Shown piece after piece: positions 41,908 through 53,098 of a stretch of 64,000 nt of DNA; position 1 is the stretch's first letter, and the number at the start of each line of letters is the position of its first letter. The notes below the pieces were generated by a model, which made no database searches, had not been told where the DNA came from, and was given only the letters and a program-made list of their open reading frames with translations. The DNA lies in contig CP110631.1 in assembly GCA_026210745.1 (NCBI GenBank), positions 4,030,001 to 4,094,000 of the forward strand. The letters run 5' to 3'. This DNA is from Exobasidium rhododendri. Taxonomy: Eukaryota; Basidiomycota; Exobasidiomycetes; Exobasidiales; Exobasidiaceae. Made by a program: the position numbers and the translations under genes.

Positions 41908-44900
41908 TCACTCCCACACAACTACCTCTATCCGCTTTTCCATCTTCAAAGTGTGATGGTCTCCTTCTCCCTGGATCAGCAGGGTGAAGGGGAACTTGCC
42001 GCTGCTCAAGAAGCACAAACCGACCTGTAGCTCAGTCGATTGCCCTGGCGAGAGTGGATATTGCTTCAGTTGACCTTGCAAATGACCTCCCGTGCACTGG
42101 ATAAGATTCAGTAATCTCTCCTGTACAGCAGGAACAAGCTTAAAGATACCGTGAATGGACTTGTCGGCGGTGTTGTTCCTGATCTTCACAGTCAAGTTGA
42201 CGAACTGACACTTGTGTACTTTCACTGGATCGAACTGCACTCGTATGAAAAGATCATCTCTCACCAGCATCGAAGCCATCTGCTCATCTTCAACGTACAC
42301 TCCGCCAAGTCCGATCTCGCCCCTTTGGCCAGTCTTCTCGATCGTCCATGCATGCTCCTCCATCAGCTGCAGCAAGGCAAATCGTGTCCAAAATCGACTT
42401 TTGATCAGTCGACTTTCTTCTGCTGTTTGCTGAATCTTCGACAGAATGAACTGCCTTTCGATCAGATGCGGGATAGGTTGCGATAGGTAGTGATCGGAAA
42501 GTGCCAGCTTTGGCATAGTGAAGTAAACGTGTGTTGTCGTGTTGGCCGGTATTTGACACTGAAGGGGCGAGCGAGCATTCGACAGCTTCCAATCGACCGT
42601 GACATTGGAAGAGTAAAGGTTGTGGACTCGCATGCCCACCATGATCGTCTGGTCTTTCTCCGTCGTGCTTCTTGTTCCGTCATCATCTCCTTTCTCTTCT
42701 TCATCTTCATCTCCTTCGGCGACCTGCTTGATCTCTAAAGCGTCTATTGCAACGACGGATACCACTCGAACCTGAAATTCGCACAGCAGATTTCTACTCC
42801 AGAACCGATCTCGACCCAATTCCTTTCCCGTCTTGATGTGGCCGTATTGGGCGCTGATCCTGGCGCTTCGAACGTCCAGCTTTCCCCTCAATCGAAATGA
42901 AAAGGTCTTCTTTTGCCTCGCTGAAATCACCCGGTCTTCTTGAGGTGCGTCCATCGACAAGAACGGTCTATTCAGTAAGTCATCCTCCAAGTCGTACACG
43001 TCTACCGGATTGAGATGACCCTCGGACAGCAAGGAGAGTATTTCACTGCTCAAGTCATCCTCGAATCGGAACTGAATGTGATCAATGTCCAGGTCGCTTC
43101 TATTCAGCAAAGTAAGATGAATCGTCCTCTCTTCTCCATCAAGGAGGACAAGGTTACCGTTCCGCAAAGAAGAGATGCCCTGCAACACCAGTCGGGGCAC
43201 CTTTGGAATGACCTGCATCATCACAAATCGATTCTCTGGTCGGACAGTCCCCTTCGACGTCGCCACTACATCGACACTACTGCTGTTACGTGCGTCTATG
43301 CCAAATTGCTTCGTCCTTGTCCATCGATCGTCCCAGTCACTTTGCAACTTCACCAGGTGCAGCTTATTTTCACCGTCCGTTCTCTCGAATGCAAACTTCC
43401 TTTCGACGCAGGATGACAATTTCAGGATGATACCGCGGAGGTAGAGCCTGCCTTCGCCTTGAGGTGTGCCAGTCAGTGTAATACGTCTGTAAGAGATCGG
43501 TGGAAGAACGACGGCCATGTCCTCTACAGCTTCAAATTGCGGTCCTACACTGCCACTCCTACTAATGTCCAGCTGTAACTTCTCCAACTCCAAGGGAATA
43601 GAAAGTGGATTGTACAGTGTCACTTCAAACGACGCCATTTCACCATCGACGAGAATTGAAGCATCATTGGGATCACACGATCTTTTCTTATTGGTCGTCG
43701 AGTCCCAGGGGATAGGACCATGTTTCTTCTCTGCTGCAGCAACGTCCCTCGAATCTATTTCTTGCATTTCTTCTTGGGGTCGATTAAGGTATTGAATGTC
43801 ATCCAGAATATTGAGAGGACCCCAATACTCTAACAACGTCTCGTGCCCCTTTGAGTGCAGGTTCGACTGCACCTTTTCGATCCCAGTCTTTAGCTTGGTC
43901 TGATCTGCTGCACTCAGGTACGACCAGAAGTCTTTGAGTAAGATGGAAGCGAAGAAGAGCAAGGAGGCGTCGTCTTGAAGCATCTCACACACTCCCAGCG
44001 TGTCCTTGAGTATCAAAATCTGCTGCTGTATCCAACCAAACGATGGTGCCGCTCGAATAACTCCAGACCTGATCTGTTCTTCATCGGCATACTTTTGCCA
44101 ATCAGAAGGCTGTACGGGTGACATTGCATGAGCCCAACTTCCTCTTCCTCTGTTTAGTAGCGGCGAGCTGAGCCGCTTCCCATTCTTGACATCGACTGCG
44201 GCCCGACTCAGAATGTGCTGCTCGTCCAACCCTATCACGGGCATCTTCTGAACATCGACGCCATACGTTTGACAGATTTGCAGGGCAAGAACGAGTATCG
44301 AGTCGGAATTTTCACCAGCGCCCACAAAGGAAGTCATCGTCAGCATGGAACCCATCGTCTGTGCTTCCTCTGATGTTCTTCGGATAACTTGACTCGTCAT
44401 GGCGACTTCCCTTTTCTGCAAAAGGATTCCCTTGGCAATGAGAGAGACCACAAGGGCTTGCAAACGACGTATCGCGTACGCTTCCTTTCTTGTGAACCCT
44501 ATCGCACCAAAGATGGCTGCTAAACTCGAAAATAGATTGATCTGATCTAGCAACTTCAAGCCGTTCGTTGAGCTGTTTGTCATTGCTAGACTAGCGGGAC
44601 CAGAAATGTCGTGCCGCTGAACACCACTTGCGGTAGAATGTTGAGAGTAGACTGCTAACGTTGGCCTCGTCGTTTCAGCTAGAGCTGGAGGGACACCGCC
44701 GTACAGTAATTGATCAAAGGTCTCTCCGTTCCATCCTCCAGAAGCCCAGATAGCAAGCAGAAGTCGAGAGAAGGCCAGGCAAGCAGAAGTATGAATCAGA
44801 GGATGCGTGTAGTCTCTCGGTGTGTCTGGATTGATGCTCTTCCAGGACTCCAGGAGATAAGAAGTTGGTGCCAGGCACTTTGTGTAGATCGTGAGGGCTT

Positions 44901-46282
44901 GGGAGTACGCTTCCGCGATATCAGACCACGCTTTAGATTGCAATTGAGATTCACTCTTTTCCTTCTCTTTTGATCCTCCCAGGGGAAATGCCAGACAAGG
45001 TGCCTTTTCTTCCACTGTTCCGCCCATGCGCTTCACTAAATACCGACTTACAGCCCAGCCTTCCAGACCACTGGCGTACCACACGGCATCTTGACCACCT
45101 GCCAATGCCCTTTCTTTGCCTAGCAAGGTAAGACAACTATCGTATGTATGTAGAGCATTCCAAAGATCGCCTACCAAGAGATAGTAGTCTGCCTTGACCT
45201 TAGCGTACCTCCCTGCTCCCAAAGGGCCTGATGTATTCAGACTCTGACTTGATTTGCTGCCTTTCATCGATTTCTTCTCCTCTGCCGAGAAAGAGCTGAA
45301 CAGAGCTGAAGCCCTACTTGCCGCCGTTCCGACGGCTGAACCTGCCGCTCCGATCATCTTGTTCGACGTAGGTGATGAGGCAGGCGGGTTGTTCAAATTG
45401 CCTTCCAACGTTTCCCTAGGTGTCTCCAGTGGTTTACCTTGAAGTCCTTTGACGATGAGATCTAAACCATCCAGTATCGAATTGACAAACTCGGGCAGAA
45501 GTGTCTTGAGATAGAATTTGACGTCTTTCAGATCTTTTCGAACAGCCGGGAAGACGACCAGACCACTTGTCCCACGTCCTGAAAATCCAGTGTTCGCGGT
45601 AGACGATCTTCCTAGCCCTACCGCCTGAATTGCTTCTGCTGGATTCTGGAGACTACTCAAGTCTACCGTCTGTGGCCTAGCTGCACCTGTGTCAAAAGCA
45701 AAGACTCTGTGGATGACAGCGCCAGGGTGCAACTGTCGTAACGCTGCAGGCGATTGTTCGACTTCTTCCAAGCTGATATTGGAATTGATGCAGCTTAACC
45801 CCAAGACACCCAGGACCTGCCTATGGTGATTGAAAGGGGCCAAAAACGAATGACTTGCATCGTATGAAGTGATGAATGATAGGTGGACCTCTCCCATCTT
45901 TCCCAATGCCGAGGTGGACGCTACCAAGGTTCCAAAGTAGCATTCGAGACAGCATTTCAAACGTCAGCGTGTTTTTCTTTTAGCCCTGCCATCCTGAACG
46001 TTTCGTGTTCTTCGGACACTACTCACCAACACTTTCGCCTCTACTATGACTCTCGGGAAGATCTGACAATCGCATGCTCTCCACTCTTCTTATAGCTCCC
46101 GCCATCAGCTCGAACTCATCCGGTGTGACCTTTGAATGAGCTGGCGTCAGCAGTATCCTAATCATCGCCGGTGAAGCGAATGATCGACCTCCAATAGGCG
46201 TTGCTGTCGGCGTCGGCATACCCTCCTTCCCCTTTCCTCGATGTCCTTCGCCCATACTGGAAGTAGAAGAGGAAGGCTGCAT
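41908..46282 (-). CDS. TRS120: TRAPPII complex subunit Trs120/TRAPPC9
   Basis: Two exons, 46282-46027 and 45890-41908, with a 136-nt intron; 1412 aa. Exon 1 carries IRILLTPAHSKVTPDEFELM and ESMRLSDLPES, and the join gives VEVHLSFITSYDASHSFLAPF, a good match to the Trs120 start. Further blocks: QVLGVLGLSCINSN, VVFPAVRKDLKDVKFYLKTL, GRYAKVKADYYLLVGDLWNALHTYDSCL (alpha-solenoid part), CDPNDASILVDGEMASFEVTLYNPLSIPLELEKL and later IgG-like beta repeats. TRAPPII is the guanine-nucleotide exchange factor for Rab11/Ypt31-32 at the late Golgi. ATG 46282 (MQPSSSTSS) is the first in frame; a second in-frame ATG lies nine codons on. The first exon begins with a variable Gly/Pro-rich stretch. Confidence 0.9.
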
Positions 46283-46874
46283 CGCAAGCACGTCGCGGCC
46301 GCGAGCAGAAGGAAGAAGAAGAAGAGACCCAAACGAGAGCGCCAAGGAGTGTCAGGTCGTGCGGCTAGTGCAAAGAGAGCTGAGATGGCTTGAGCATGTT
46401 TTAGTCAACGAGACTCTAGAACGTAAAGCTAGAAGCATCGAAATTGACGTGCAGCTTGAGCAACTTTCGCGACATTCGCGTCGTTGCTTTCAGGCAGAAT
46501 GTGGTAGAGGGTGTCATATTTAGAAAAGGTAGCGACAGTCTATGTGTACAGGGGTGAGTTGCAAAGTGTATCTCTCATCTACTGTTTCGAGTGAGAGGAA
46601 GAGCGTGTGTGTAGCAGATCAACGACAAGGAAAAGGAAAGAACAAGCGATGTTACTGCGATGTTACTTGAGGGAAGACGGAAGAGATAGAGAGAGAGGAG
46701 ATTGGAAAGGAAAGGGGAAGATAAAAGTTAAAGTTCCTGTTGGTTTTGTTACATTGAAGTGTTGACGAGGTTAAGGTAGTTGGACGGTGCTTCGAGAGGG
46801 TGAAGGGCGCTGACGATACCGGCCCCTTCAGCATCACGGAGGTCAGTGGATGAAGGACTTTTACCACACCATCA
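46283..46874. other. Intergenic: TRS120 upstream region and 3' flank of membrane-protein gene
   Basis: 592 bp. Short purine-rich stretches (46671-46720) and overlapping short frames; no gene or repeat supported. Confidence 0.55.
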
Positions 46875-48125
46875 TCAGATCTTTCCCCACATTCTCCAGC
46901 CTCCTTTGGAAGTGTTGCTAGCTGTGAGGTGGTCTTGGCCTTCTTCTTCGAGCAAAGAGGCATCATGGTAAGCGCTTGCGTTGCTCGTATCTTGGTCGCC
47001 ATCATAAAAACTCATATTCTTTGTTCGAGTCAGTCCTATGAGGGGACTGGCAAGAGACGGCTGCGTTAGGCCATTGTATTCGTGACCACCACTATCGGAA
47101 GCGTTGTCTGAATAATTTGCCCGGATGTTGCCGCTGTTGAAGAAATCAAGGGCGTTCATTGCACTATTCCTTCTGCTACCTTCTCGGCTTTCTGAAGGGT
47201 CTGTGCTGTACCTCTTCAGTTCCGATCCTGCCAAAGGATCGTGAAAGTCAGAAGCGCTCGCTCGAGGTGAGTGACGACCTGCATTCGAGTATATCGGATC
47301 CACACCTTGGGGGTTGACATGAATCTTGTTACTCATACTTTTCTTGTTTCGATTGGTGTGCAGATCTGTCCCTCGCCCAACAGTGGTACTGATTCTTCTC
47401 GAGTGGCTCTGCGAGGACTGAGATCGGTCTTGGTATTGAGGTCGGGCGTGCCATGGAGTAGGTGGTGGTGGTGAAGCAGTGACAGACCCACTCGAAAGAC
47501 TTTGACTCGAGGCATTGTCGTTGTAAAACGTCGGCAACGTGGGAACAGCGAGCATGCTCAAAGAGGGCTCGTAACCGTATCCCTTGGAAATGCTTGCCAC
47601 GTCAAACTTTGAATGCGTACTATATCCTCGTGATGCTCGGCTGGGTTTCCCGTTCTGCTGTGCCATCTTAGGGCCAGAGCTGGGATGTCTTGGTTCATTG
47701 AGTATCAACTTCGAGTGACTGTCAGATGACAGCATCTCCGTAGTTGTCGAGGATTGGTGTCTCTTCTTTTCGGCCATCCGACTTGGTGAAGGCGAGGAAG
47801 GAGCGCCTCCCCCTCCCTTGATGCGCAACTCCGCCTTTGCTCTCGCTCTTTCTTCACGAACAATTCTCGATCCACTATGATTAGGTGCATTGACATGCCA
47901 AAGCGTCAACAAAAGACACAACAGAGCGGCAAAGAGGGCCACCCCTACAAGCAAGATAGCATCAATAGGTACGGTGCCGTCGATCAGGTCGTTTTCATCG
48001 TCGTTGTGTTTCTTCGCTCTCTTTTGCAGATCAACCGGTGACGTAGGCGATGCTGTTGCAAACTCTATAGATGCGAAAAGAACCACGACGATCGACTCAA
48101 CGAAAACAGACTTGAGCATCGCCAT
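46875..48125 (-). CDS. Hypothetical secreted/single-pass membrane protein
   Basis: Single exon, 416 aa from a true ATG. Family not recognised. The N terminus is a signal sequence or anchor (LKSVFVESIVVVLFASIEFATASP). A short extracellular/lumenal stretch with a dibasic LQKRAKKH site (possible Kex2 cleavage) is followed by one strong membrane span, AILLVGVALFAALLCLLLTLWHV (about residues 56-78). After that comes a basic stop-transfer segment (REERARAKAELRIKGGGG) and a long disordered Ser-rich cytosolic tail. This layout, short outside and long Ser-rich inside, resembles fungal Wsc/Mid2-like or Axl2-like sensors in plan only; no cysteine-rich WSC domain is present. The gene is in the same orientation as TRS120 and the Stealth gene. 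Confidence 0.68.
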   Translation of the reverse strand: MAMLKSVFVESIVVVLFASIEFATASPTSPVDLQKRAKKHNDDENDLIDGTVPIDAILLVGVALFAALLCLLLTLWHVNAPNHSGSRIVREERARAKAELRIKGGGGAPSSPSPSRMAEKKRHQSSTTTEMLSSDSHSKLILNEPRHPSSGPKMAQQNGKPSRASRGYSTHSKFDVASISKGYGYEPSLSMLAVPTLPTFYNDNASSQSLSSGSVTASPPPPTPWHARPQYQDRSQSSQSHSRRISTTVGRGTDLHTNRNKKSMSNKIHVNPQGVDPIYSNAGRHSPRASASDFHDPLAGSELKRYSTDPSESREGSRRNSAMNALDFFNSGNIRANYSDNASDSGGHEYNGLTQPSLASPLIGLTRTKNMSFYDGDQDTSNASAYHDASLLEEEGQDHLTASNTSKGGWRMWGKI

Positions 48126-49394
48126 TGTGGTGAAAATTCCTCAAAGCCCCCGAACTCTGTTTGGGAGAAGAGGGGAGCAATTGACTTGTTATGTCTGACG
48201 CAAGAGACAAAAATTTTGATGTAGCTGTCACAGAGTGTTGTAGGCAAGGAAGATTTGGAGCACTTCGAAGAGAAGTAAGGTACTACGGCGGTGCTGTTTA
48301 TCGCGCCAAAGCGGTGAAATTGAGTTCTCCCTCTGCTTGATTCTGCCCCTTTGACCCTAACTTCAGATGATATTGAAGGCGTGGCAGTGATCAAATTTGC
48401 TGCCGAGGGCTCGTTCGGTGTTGTGTATTTTGTCCTTTAAATTAAAGTCGCGTTTTCGAGTGTTGTGAGGCCACAGAGTCCCAAGAAGGGGGACGGAAGG
48501 GAAAGGGAGCGAGAGACGTAGACGAAAGGGGGGAACGATGTCGACCAAAGCTGTACTGCAAAGGGAAGAGAAGAGGATTCGTAGTAAAAGAGCGGCTGTG
48601 TGAGTGGTGTAGGTGCAAAGGAGGATGGGGAATCCGAAGTATACAATTAGTGGGAAATAACTTGCCGGGCCCTGGATGATGTCGTAACATGAATACAATA
48701 AGAAAAATGAATCGGCTCTCTTTTGAAATGTGGAAAAGAGAAAGAGGGAAAAAAAGAAAGAGACGGCAGTGGCCCCTCGGCTGCGATGCACTCACGCGAC
48801 AAGTCGATTCAGGACCCTGCCAAAAAAGCAAGCAATATAATCAATATAGGGCCTCTTTTCTTGTACTATATTGCATATTGAGTTCGGGCGTGCCTTGAAA
48901 AAATAAATTCTATCTTGCTCACGATGAAATGCGGGAACTTGACGTCTTCATTTTATTAATTGGCATTACAGATTCATGTCGGCCTCATACCGAGAGAGTT
49001 GTAAAATTTCCGTTTGTTTGAGGATTCCTCCCTGAGCGAGACAGACCCCTCTTCTGACACGAGGGAGAAACCGCACAATTTAACGTTCTGCGTGTGTATT
49101 AATAGATCGACAATTGAATACCCAACGGCAGATGTAGATTGTACCGACTACCGCTGACTCAGTGTTTGAGCTATATGGCTCTCCTCTCGCTGAATCGTTC
49201 CTTGGACCCTCTCCGCGTATCACTCCTCGCACAACTTCACTCAAGGGCAGACAAGGTGTGCGTCATTATCACAAAGGTGAAGAGACGAGCACGAGTGATG
49301 TCTTTTTGTATACACCTTCGTAAGGTAAAAGTACATGCAATGATTTACAGTAGAGCAGATGCGAGTGCGAGCGAGAGATGGAGGAGCGTAGAAG
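48126..49394. other. Intergenic, partly AT-rich
   Basis: About 1.27 kb between the membrane-protein start and the 3' end of the Stealth gene. 48820-49110 is AT-rich. Several frames of 60-140 codons on the minus strand are phenylalanine/leucine/serine-rich shadows of a GA-rich strand and have no domain features. No RNA gene was recognised. Confidence 0.5.
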
Positions 49395-51925
49395 TTACCG
49401 CTTCTCAAACGGAAGTCGAGTCGTGGAGGTAGGCCACATGTATTCGAAGAAAACTTGCATCATCTTCCGGACTCTGATGTGGTTCCATGCAATGTCATCG
49501 TTGAGGCAGATGAATGCCATGGCTTTGCCTTCCACCTTGGCAAACGCCCTCGTTGCACTCGAAGGACTCGTGAGTTGGTCGAATACTGACGCTGAAATTG
49601 CTATGACATAGTTATAACGCTGAATAAGATGAACGGAGAACTGCCTTCGCTTCCAATTGGCATGATTTTGTGCTGCGATGGAAGATAGTGAGAAGTTGAT
49701 CGTTCTCCAATTCTTTCCGACGGGAAGATGCGCCGGAACTTGATCAGATATCGGAGAAGAAGATGTATCATTGGATGACGGACCGATGTCTCTGTCGGGG
49801 AAGACGAGCTCACGAGAAGGGAGAAAGGCTTCCAGTCCAGCAGCGCCGCTTTGACTGACGAGATGAATGATTAAGCAATCTCCGCATGCTGGTTCTTCAA
49901 ATGCAAATCTACTGAAGATGGTGTTTGTGTTGCTGCTTCTCACCCTGGCCAAGTTTTTTGGCCAGCAAACATTCATAGACATTTCACAGATATCATTCTT
50001 GAACCGTTTTTGTGCCTTGTCATCTTTTTCTATCTCTGCTCGATAATTCAGTGGACCATCGCGAAGACAAAGACCGGTGGCTTGAGAGAAAGCATGGGAC
50101 GGCCAGACGAAAGGGAAGCCATCCAACGAGGAGAATACGTACTTGGAGGCCAAAGGAACGGGGAACTTGGTCTCTTCGAGGAATTTCTCTACAGACTCCA
50201 TTTCACTAGTCTTTCTTACTCTCATGCGACCAAGTATATTGCCTGTTCCGTCGGGTAAAGCTCCCATCAAACGGTAGGTAGTAGCTAGTTCCTTTTCATC
50301 CAGTTCTCCATCGCCATCCAGATCGACTTTAGACACAAAGAAGCTCCATAGAAGTGCTTCTCGATGTCTCTCAATGGTGAGTCCATTCAGTAGCTGTGAA
50401 GATGGTGCAAGACAGTTAGAGCTTTGCCAATCGTCTCATCCTACACTCTCCAACTCACGAGATGGCTATTGGCCAAGCGCCCTCGTCCTCGAAATCTTTT
50501 AGCGGTGGCTTCTTCGAATTCGTCCCTCCACATCATCTTACTCTCCAACAGAAGAGGCTTACTCAGAGACTTGTGGAAGTGAGCGGGGTAAGGAAAGATT
50601 CTTGTTCCAAACCGTTTTTGTAGAAGAGAAGTAGACCATCGGAGTCCGACTAGCTCGCCGTTCGACCAAGGCTCATCTGACGGACTTATCAAGTTTTGAC
50701 TGTCAAGGTGAAGTACAGATCCATAGAGTGGTGAGTAGAAATCGGCCGTACTGAGAGATTGACCGAGAAACATGTCATCGGAAGCAAGGAAGGAGGTCTC
50801 CGCTAATCCTGGAACATTCAACCCCAGGACAGCTTCGGCAGCAATCGAATTGAATGAAGGTAGTCTTTCCATCTTCCAATAATCGATGTCTTCCTCTGTC
50901 TTCTTGAAGGGCGTGAATGTCTCCCAATCGTGATGTAATCGAAAAGCGACAGCAGTCCCACTTTTCAACTTGTCATCACCAAAGGCAACATCCTCCGACG
51001 ACATGTTGAGCCATTGAGGTACTTGACCACGTCTTCCATTGAAGACTCGATCTTGGACCCCTTTCATCGCGCTATTCTTACGATCCCAAAAATCGGTGGA
51101 AACGATGTGGAGAGTACCAAGATTGTCCTTGAGACTGGTCTTCGCACTACGGAGACTGTAAAGCAGCTCGTTCTGGTCTCTGAACCGTTTGTCTTCGTTT
51201 TGAAGGTTCACTAATCTGTTCGAGACATCCTTCGTCTTCAGATTAGATTTCCGCTTCTCCAGACCACGCTTGCTTTGATAAGGTAGAGCAGAACAATTGG
51301 AGGGAGGTGGTCGTTGTGATGATCGCATGGGAGGATAGTCTATTGTCCCAGCGTCAGCAGCGAACCTTGCACGAGCGCTTTGGTGACGGGGATCACTTCC
51401 ATTCACCCAAAAGGTAATCCCATCCATTCTGGCATGTCGTGAAAAGTCGAGTGCTGACCTAGAAGATCTTGATAATCTCCCTTTTGCCACCCATCTTTCC
51501 ATTTCATCCTCCGTGAAAGATGCAAACGAATCGAATTCCAACGGGTGATCCGGTAGAGCAGAGTACGAGGAACAATTTGTGCTGAAGGTGTAAAAATGCT
51601 CCTGGTCCGCTTCACCGTAATTCGAGGTTGATTCAGACCTGAGAAAGTGTACTGCGATGGTTCCAAGGAGGTAGAATGCTGCTATGAGAATGCTTATGAT
51701 GATGTAAAGACAACATCTGGAGGGTCGCAAAAGCCCTATTTTCCCACTCGAGTGGTCACTTGTCCTTTCCCAGAACTTTTGAGGGTAGGATTGCGGTTCA
51801 TCGTCTTCGTCCCCGTCCAGCTCTCCACTGACATCTAGTTCTGGGTCGGAGACTGTGCGGTCGAGGCGAGTATACCGTCCGAGATGCTCACTGACCCTTC
51901 CGTAAAGCGTGAATCCCAAAGCCAT
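49395..51925 (-). CDS. Stealth-family sugar-phosphate transferase (Xpt1/GNPTAB-like), Golgi type II membrane protein
   Basis: Two exons, 51925-50459 and 50393-49395 (65-nt intron); 821 aa. A cytosolic N terminus is followed by one membrane span (CCLYIIISILIAAFYLLGTIAVHFL, about residues 71-95), giving type II Golgi topology. Stealth conserved regions: CR1 DGITFWVNGSDPRHQ; CR2 LGTLHIVSTDF with PQWLN and ETSFLASDDMFLG; CR3 around IFPYPAHFHKSLSKPLL; CR4 AFICLNDDIAWNHIRVRKMMQVFFEYMWP near the C terminus. An EF-hand-like loop, VDLDGDGELDEKEL, sits between CR3 and CR4. The family moves sugar-phosphate units: GlcNAc-1-P in animal lysosomal targeting, xylose-P in Cryptococcus Xpt1, hexose-P in bacterial capsules. 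Which donor is used here is unknown; a fungal glycan phosphotransferase is the best guess. Confidence 0.87.
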
Positions 51926-53098
51926 GGTGGATGCTGGTGTCGTCAGCGAAGTGGACGTCTCACATGAGCATAGGGCAGAGCGACTCTATATAAAGCACAA
52001 TAGCCAAGCCAAGCACTGCACCTCACTGCCCGTTATCAGTGAGAGTGACGAGTCCGAAAGTGACCAGCTTATTGCTTGGGCTGTGCTACCTTGAAGGCAC
52101 AGAGCAGCAGACCGTGGATGCGCAAAGTACAAATACGCAACGGCAAGCAGTAATGCAGTAATTGCTTCCCTGCTATCTCTTCTCCATACTTTCTCCTCGG
52201 CGTTTTGGTCGCAGAGGCAAAGGTAACGAAGAGAGCAGATCTCTTGCCATTAATAAAAGGGCTCACTAGCAGAGTCCTACAAGCTTCATTGCGAGGAGAC
52301 GAAAATCCCAAGCGCATTGTAATCAAGCGCCATCCTTGTACGAGAATAGAAAACCAATGTACAGGATCATTCCCGAGGAAGTAAAATCGGAAGCGATGTG
52401 TCTGACGCCCGTGCTAGAGCATGATTTGCTTAGTTCAGAAAAGTAGGCACATGCCCGCACATTGAATTCAATTCCCAACAAATATAGGGGGTGGAAGGGA
52501 AACAGGGAGGTTAAGACTCGGTCGGACTGTTGCATGATGGCAGCCGTTGAGGAAGAAAAAAAATCTTGGCTCAGCAGCGGATTTTCAGTGTCTCTTATGC
52601 CGGACAGATTCAATTAGCCGCTTAGGGCGCGTCCTGGATGCCGTGAATTCATTATTAACATTCTAACTTTCTCAGGTCCGTGACAATACCAAAGAAGGTT
52701 TGAGAGGGAAGTTTAAATGCGCAATCGCAAATTAATGTCCCCCCTCGGATTATTGATAGTCTTCACGTCCACAGTCGTGTGATCAAGCCGAAAAGGTGCA
52801 CGAGAAAAACACTGCCTCCGCGTGTCGTCTTGGCGCGCTTAAGCATTGACTTGCACGCATACAGTCTGCTCTCACCGCCGAGAACATGATCGCGGCGGCA
52901 ACAAGTTTAGAGCTCGAGGATCAAGTTGTTTCTTATGCGCACATGACGAAAATGATTATCGCTGTGCGACGAGTAGATCATCCGATCTGGCTGTTGAGAG
53001 ATTGCGAGAATAATGGTTGTACATTGACTGGTACCACAAGGAGGGGGGGAAGAGAGGGTGTGAATATTACGTATGTACGAGCTTGTGAGAAGTAGATG
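51926..53098. other. Intergenic: Stealth gene upstream region and SPATA20 gene 3' flank
   Basis: About 1.17 kb without a supported gene. Short frames on both strands are unrelated to known families. GC-rich and AT-rich patches alternate; no repeat or RNA gene seen. Confidence 0.5.

Noticed and set aside
48363-48831. Phe/Leu/Ser-rich minus-strand frames in the gap before the Stealth gene
   Set aside because: Composition follows from the GA-rich plus strand; no start context, splice signals or motif to support a gene.
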